Shown here: positions 48,636-48,675 of the stretch, piece after piece
How positions within the stretch are numbered: position 1 is the first letter of the stretch
How the letters are laid out: every line of letters begins with the position of its first letter
Source: Alphaproteobacteria bacterium
Lineage (GTDB): Bacteria; Pseudomonadota; Alphaproteobacteria; UBA6615
Reading direction: 5' to 3'
Assembly: GCA_028279245.1 (NCBI GenBank)
Contig: JANQOE010000036.1
Location: 1-48,675, forward strand
Length of the DNA: 48,675 nucleotides
Made by a program: the position numbers and the translations under genes
Notes under the pieces: generated by a model
The model's input: the letters and a program-made list of their open reading frames with translations, nothing else
Told to the model about the DNA's origin: nothing
The model's database searches: none

Positions 48636-48675
48636 TTAGCGGTATGGCGCGTCGGATTCGAGCGCCAAGGCGATC
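48636..48675 (-). CDS. nuoI: NADH-quinone oxidoreductase subunit I (last 12 residues)
   Basis: The last 12 codons at the window edge read IALALESDAPYR and stop at 48636. Ending in DAPYR is characteristic of NuoI, the two-[4Fe-4S] ferredoxin-like subunit, and nuoI normally precedes nuoJ. Most of the gene lies outside the window. Confidence 0.85.
   Translation of the reverse strand, partial: IALALESDAPYR

Noticed and set aside
1-48675. CRISPR arrays, insertion sequences, prophage, tRNA or rRNA genes
   Set aside because: No regular direct-repeat array, transposase or integrase frame, or tRNA T-loop pattern was noticed by eye; a dedicated scan was not possible.

Overview
This is a gene-dense, GC-rich chromosomal segment of an alphaproteobacterium, most like the Rhodospirillales and relatives. 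The case rests on gene order and class-specific features: the nuoJKLMN-birA-coaX-rnj-mce-DUF1467 run, the rpsB-tsf-pyrH-frr-uppS-cdsA-rseP-bamA-skp-lpxD-fabZ-lpxA-lpxI-lpxB run, a LexA box of the GTTC-N7-GTTC type, LpxI in place of LpxH, and a short prolyl-tRNA synthetase. No insertion sequence, prophage, CRISPR array, rRNA or tRNA gene was seen. No gap between genes exceeds 300 bases; the largest is 38624-38920.

Layout. 1-2426 (+): the end of a sugar-binding protein and two permeases of a sugar ABC importer. 2430-3927: an accessory locus with a CarF/PEDS1/FAD4-family lipid desaturase and a 52-residue one-pass membrane protein (-), facing a TetR-type regulator (+) across a repeat-rich operator region. 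3931-6358 (-): a frameshifted alpha/beta hydrolase and a YibQ-type divergent polysaccharide deacetylase. 6528-11546 (+): trpG-trpD-trpC-moaC-moeA, each overlapping the next by 4 bases, then lexA with its own SOS box. 11553-13712 (-): comEC. 13846-16838 (+): gltX, gltA and a 66-residue membrane protein. From 16835 to the window end all recognised genes are on the minus strand. Read in the direction of transcription they are: nuoI (end only), nuoJ-K-L-M-N, birA, coaX, rnj, mce and a DUF1467 protein; then, after a 291-297 bp gap, a secreted hypothetical protein, proS, two LolC/E-type permeases, lolD, dnaE, rpsB, tsf, pyrH, frr, uppS, cdsA, rseP, bamA, skp, lpxD, fabZ, lpxA, lpxI and lpxB.

How the genes work together. 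The minus-strand block is mainly an envelope-building cluster (lipid A, undecaprenyl diphosphate, CDP-diacylglycerol, outer-membrane protein assembly, lipoprotein release) joined to translation, replication and respiratory complex I genes. The trp/moa block combines tryptophan and molybdenum cofactor synthesis.

Most of the window is ordinary housekeeping DNA. The points worth a second look are: the desaturase / small membrane protein / TetR locus and its array of alternating half-sites; the missing dxr between cdsA and rseP; a branched RNA leader candidate before rpsB; plus-strand terminators and a candidate small RNA in the one large gap of the minus-strand block; two adjacent LolC/E paralogues; and the single-base frameshift in the hydrolase.
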